From Sphingobium baderi (GTDB lineage: Bacteria > Pseudomonadota > Alphaproteobacteria > Sphingomonadales > Sphingomonadaceae), in the NCBI RefSeq assembly GCF_001456115.1, contig NZ_CP013264.1:372001-436000 (forward strand): a stretch of DNA of 64,000 nucleotides. The letters run 5' to 3'. Below the pieces are notes generated by a model. The model saw only the letters and a list, made by a program, of their open reading frames with translations. It was not told the DNA's origin and did no database searches. A program made the position numbers and the translations under genes. How positions within the stretch are numbered: the first letter of the stretch is position 1; every line of letters starts with the position of its first letter. This document shows positions 61,466 to 64,000 of this stretch, piece after piece.

Positions 61466-62878
61466 TCAGCCTTGCCGTGTAGCCTCCCCTCGCACCAGCG
61501 GTTCCATCCGTGCCAGAAGGACATGGTCGGCGGATGCATCGGCGCCGGCGATCACCAGACATTGCCGCAACATCCGCCGGTGGAAAAAGCGCGTCAGGGC
61601 GATGTCATGCTCCGGCGTGCTGGCCGCGATGAAATGCATCAGGGCATCATCGCCGCTGGAAACGTCGTCGAAACGCTTGCCGAGCAGGTTTTCCAGATCG
61701 CGCAGATCTTCCTCCCGCAGCCAGTCGCGATAGCGGGTCTTCTGCTCAAGATAGTGCGGGATGGACGCAAGGATATTGCGCTGCCACCCTTGCAGCGCCT
61801 CACTTTCAGGGAGACGGTCGATCTCTGCCGCCAGCTTGCGGAGCGCCAGTTCGTCCCGATCCGCAGGCGCTGGAGGCGGAAGCTGGATTTCATCCAGTTC
61901 GATCTCCAATATCTCGGCCAGCGCCTCCATGCAGCGCCGTCCGATCATGGGCACCTGCACTGCCGCCTCGACCCAGTCGCCGCCGCGTCCGGTTTCGTAC
62001 AGGCCGAACAGCGGGCCATAAATGGCCTCGGCCAGAAATGCGACTGTGTGGAACGCGATCGCATCATGATCGAGCGGTACGCCCATCGCCTTTTCATAAT
62101 GACGGAACAGCGCGGGGACATCGCCCATATTCTCGATGGGATGGCGGCCCCGGAAACAGGCAAGGTCGCGCATCGGATCGCCCAGATGGCCGATCTCCAC
62201 ATCCAATATGCCGGTCACGCGCGGGCCGTCGGACAGGAACTGCCCACAATCGCCGGTGACGAAGGAAATGGATTGCCGGTTGCGCGGATAGTTACGCCGC
62301 AACCAGCGGACACAGAACTCCAGAATGGGATCGGTCACACCCTGCGCCTGCGTCATGGCATGGAACCGCTCATAATTATGCATGGCGATGTTCTGCGCGC
62401 CCTGCGGCACGTCGGCGCCCGCTTCGGCAAATTTCTGGTAGGGGATGCGGTGGACGTCAGCCAGGATTTCCATGTAGCGCAAGGACGCCGCCCAGCGGTC
62501 GTCGGTCATCACCGACGCGCTTTCGATCGCCTGCTGCACAAGGCCCGGATCGCGTCCGCCGTCGATCCATTCCATGACGATGGTGTTCGGGCGGTCGCAC
62601 ATGCCCAGAATGGCCGGGATGGGAATGCCATTTTCATGCAGCGTGCGCTGCATCCGCATTTCATAGTCCAACGGATAGGGATGGGTGGGCCAGGTCCGGT
62701 CGCCTTTCAACAGGAACTCGCGCGTCACGCCATTTTGCCGGGCGCGAGCGTGCCAGACCGGACGCCAGCGGCGTTGCTTGTCGAGAGCGATGTCGGAACA
62801 TCCCAATTCGTCCCGGAGCCAAACACTCAGCAATTCGACATTATCGGCATAGCTGTTCGCCGCTTCGGTCAGTGCCAT
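61466..62878 (-). CDS. APH-fold phosphotransferase family protein
   Basis: 470 aa, with AAGGA nine bases before the ATG. Kinase-fold motifs are modified: the Brenner motif (normally HGDxxxxN) reads VTGDCGQFLSDG, keeping Asp but replacing His by Thr and Asn by Leu; the DFG-like segment ILDVEIGHLGDPMRDLACFR is intact. The N-lobe has VMEWIDGG. A C-terminal extension of about 150 residues, unlike aminoglycoside kinases, may be regulatory. These relatives often sit with acyl-CoA enzymes. Whether it still phosphorylates is uncertain. Its start is 7 bases from the end of a small degenerate frame. Confidence 0.75.
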   Translation of the reverse strand: MALTEAANSYADNVELLSVWLRDELGCSDIALDKQRRWRPVWHARARQNGVTREFLLKGDRTWPTHPYPLDYEMRMQRTLHENGIPIPAILGMCDRPNTIVMEWIDGGRDPGLVQQAIESASVMTDDRWAASLRYMEILADVHRIPYQKFAEAGADVPQGAQNIAMHNYERFHAMTQAQGVTDPILEFCVRWLRRNYPRNRQSISFVTGDCGQFLSDGPRVTGILDVEIGHLGDPMRDLACFRGRHPIENMGDVPALFRHYEKAMGVPLDHDAIAFHTVAFLAEAIYGPLFGLYETGRGGDWVEAAVQVPMIGRRCMEALAEILEIELDEIQLPPPAPADRDELALRKLAAEIDRLPESEALQGWQRNILASIPHYLEQKTRYRDWLREEDLRDLENLLGKRFDDVSSGDDALMHFIAASTPEHDIALTRFFHRRMLRQCLVIAGADASADHVLLARMEPLVRGEATRQG

Positions 62879-62884
62879 GTCCCA

Positions 62885-63201
62885 TTATCCTTTATCGAGG
62901 GGTTCTTCATCCGTTGCCCAGCGTGTTGGCTGCGTGACGGTCGAGGTGGAAAAATGAAGGTGCTCCATCGCAAAATCCGGCGGCACCTCCAGCGTTTCGA
63001 TGACCCTGCCATCGCCATAGTCCCTTATTGCGAGCATCGCATGTTTCAGCGCGGCGATGACGAGATACCAACCGAAATCGCGGACCGGGTCAGGGTGGTG
63101 ATCGTGCCGGTGCCTTCGGGGAGCGAATTCTTCGCGAACAGGCCGGCATCAGGCCCCGAAGCGGCGACACCTTCCCAATCGGACCTTGCGTTCTTCATCA
63201 T
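62885..63201 (-). pseudogene. Possible small frameshifted gene upstream of the phosphotransferase
   Basis: A good ribosome site (GGGAGAGCG) precedes an ATG at 63201/63198 and a frame reading MKNARSDWEGVAASGPDAGL. It stops after about 50 codons. A second frame shifted by one base reads DPVRDFGWYLVIAALKHAML and ends TDEEPLDKG at 62885, seven bases before the phosphotransferase start. Together they look like one gene of about 105 aa with a frameshift near 63100. I do not recognise the family, and the join is a guess. Confidence 0.35.
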
Positions 63202-63333
63202 CGCTCTCCCTTCACGGATCGCCTGCCGCTCCCCCCGCGAGGTGCGGCGTGACGGCCCGGCTATGTCCGGGTCTCATGCAAGACATTCATGGGGCAGGCG
63301 TCCGGCCGTAAACAAGAATGGCAGCAGTTATAA

Positions 63334-64000
63334 TTAGGGTAGTTCGATAACCTGCGACATATATTTCGGCGCGGTCGGCTGACGGCTCGCGGTGCGTTCG
63401 CGTTCGCGTTCGACTTTCCGTGACAGGCTCAACAGTTTGCGAACCAGCGCAGTCGGTTTCGACACATGGACGAAACCGACCGGATGGAAACGCGGCGGAT
63501 CGAAGGGGCGGATTTCTATATCGGTCGACTGAACGGCATTGACGTCCCACATGATGGATGAAGCGATGCCGGCCTGGATACTGCTGAGAAAAGTCGTCGT
63601 GTCGCCGCTTTCCAGCACGATGTCGGGCAAGGCGCCGGCACGGGAGCAGGGATCGTCGAACAGCCGTCGGCGCTCCTCCGTCAAAGGCGGCATGACCATG
63701 GGGAGCCTGTCAAGATCGGCGAAACGGACCGCATCGGGCAAATCCGTACCGATCGGAGAAGCCAGCACGATCCCGAGCGGCCGGGTCGGCGTAATCGAAA
63801 GGCCGCGCGGCCTCTTCACAAGACCGCAATAGCCGACGTCCACATCGCCACGCCGCAACTGGTCGAACATCTCGTGATCCTGCGCCATATGCTGGATCTG
63901 GATGCGGATCAGCGGTTCTTTACGCATGAAGCGTTCCAGAACGGGCGCCATGCCCGCCGCCATCGCGCCCAGCGTCGCTATACGCAACACATGGGCCGAC
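63334..64000 (-). CDS. LysR-family transcriptional regulator, C-terminal part (cut by window end)
   Basis: The visible frame is the effector-binding domain of a LysR-type regulator: HVLRIATLGAMAAGM, IQHMAQDHEMFDQLRRGDVD, VGYCGLVKRPRGLSI, SGDTTTFLSSIQAGIASSIM. The open frame runs past the last base of the window, where the HTH domain should lie. The stop is at 63334. Its C-terminus is long and basic (SLSRKVERERERTASRQPTA). It lies upstream of, and in the same direction as, the small degenerate frame and the phosphotransferase, which could be its targets. Confidence 0.85.
   Translation of the reverse strand, partial: SAHVLRIATLGAMAAGMAPVLERFMRKEPLIRIQIQHMAQDHEMFDQLRRGDVDVGYCGLVKRPRGLSITPTRPLGIVLASPIGTDLPDAVRFADLDRLPMVMPPLTEERRRLFDDPCSRAGALPDIVLESGDTTTFLSSIQAGIASSIMWDVNAVQSTDIEIRPFDPPRFHPVGFVHVSKPTALVRKLLSLSRKVERERERTASRQPTAPKYMSQVIELP

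Noticed and set aside
61394..63337. 647-codon open frame on the plus strand
   Set aside because: It lies antisense to the phosphotransferase, whose kinase-fold motifs and ribosome site mark the true gene.
1..64000. CRISPR arrays and rRNA genes
   Set aside because: No regularly spaced direct repeats and no rRNA-like sequence were seen anywhere in the window.

Overview
The window looks like a chromosome segment of an alphaproteobacterium of the sphingomonad type (Sphingobium/Sphingomonas/Novosphingobium-like). The evidence is the high GC content, the omega subunit (rpoZ) with a long acidic tail, many TonB-dependent receptors, TGCGAATNATTCGCA-like iron boxes and one GGAAC-N16-CGTT promoter of the alphaproteobacterial general stress response. 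This is inferred from sequence character; no database was searched.

Layout. (1) 1-4.8 kb: the 3' end of a copper-resistance operon (copA', copB), an IS3-family insertion sequence, and a two-transmembrane SAVED-domain protein. The SAVED gene looks like the surviving effector of a CBASS-type anti-phage locus cut off by the IS. (2) 5.0-18.8 kb: the backbone of an integrative/conjugative element or plasmid: relaxase with a candidate oriT upstream, lytic transglycosylase, TraF-like peptidase, HTH protein, DUF736, ParB-like protein, DUF2958, ArdC and DUF6499/DUF2285. ardC is split by a recombinase-in-trio (RIT) element: three overlapping tyrosine-recombinase genes between perfect 30-bp inverted repeats. 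The DUF2285 gene carries a frameshift in a G run. (3) 18.97-28.92 kb: a compact single-strand heme-acquisition operon of ECF sigma factor, FecR-type anti-sigma factor, STN-containing TonB receptor, secreted hemophilin-like hemophore, Slam-type outer-membrane translocon, heme oxygenase, DUF454 membrane protein, dedicated TonB and a lipoprotein. It sits between backbone-type genes (DUF2285 on one side, an XRE regulator and a short DUF2285-associated gene on the other), so it is probably cargo. (4) 30.0-35.7 kb: two siderophore receptors, a PepSY membrane protein and a small membrane protein behind a Fur box. (5) 35.9-37.05 kb: a tyrosine integrase with fourfold TTGTGCCA/TGGCACAA repeats at its promoter, a plausible end of the island.

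(6) 37.5-64 kb looks like ordinary chromosome: a molybdopterin oxidoreductase, a third siderophore receptor with a Fur box, a fatty acid desaturase, an OmpA-like protein, a PiuA/Fiu-like receptor with a Sel1-repeat protein and a divergent two-component system, a three-gene envelope/M48 protease operon, a MaoC-like protein, rpoZ, a phospholipase-D/cardiolipin-synthase-like enzyme, alanine dehydrogenase, a stress-promoter-linked glycosyltransferase and glycogen-debranching-like pair, an APH-fold phosphotransferase, and a LysR regulator cut by the window end.

How the parts work together. The strongest candidate for a little-described system is the heme operon. The Slam-like barrel would export the hemophilin-like protein, which scavenges heme and passes it to the STN receptor. 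The dedicated TonB powers uptake and the heme oxygenase releases iron. The receptor's STN domain would signal through FecR and the sigma factor. Two identical-architecture promoter motifs (TTTTCCGGAAT-N15-CGTT[A/C]A), upstream of fecR and of the receptor gene, and two palindromic iron boxes fit that circuit.
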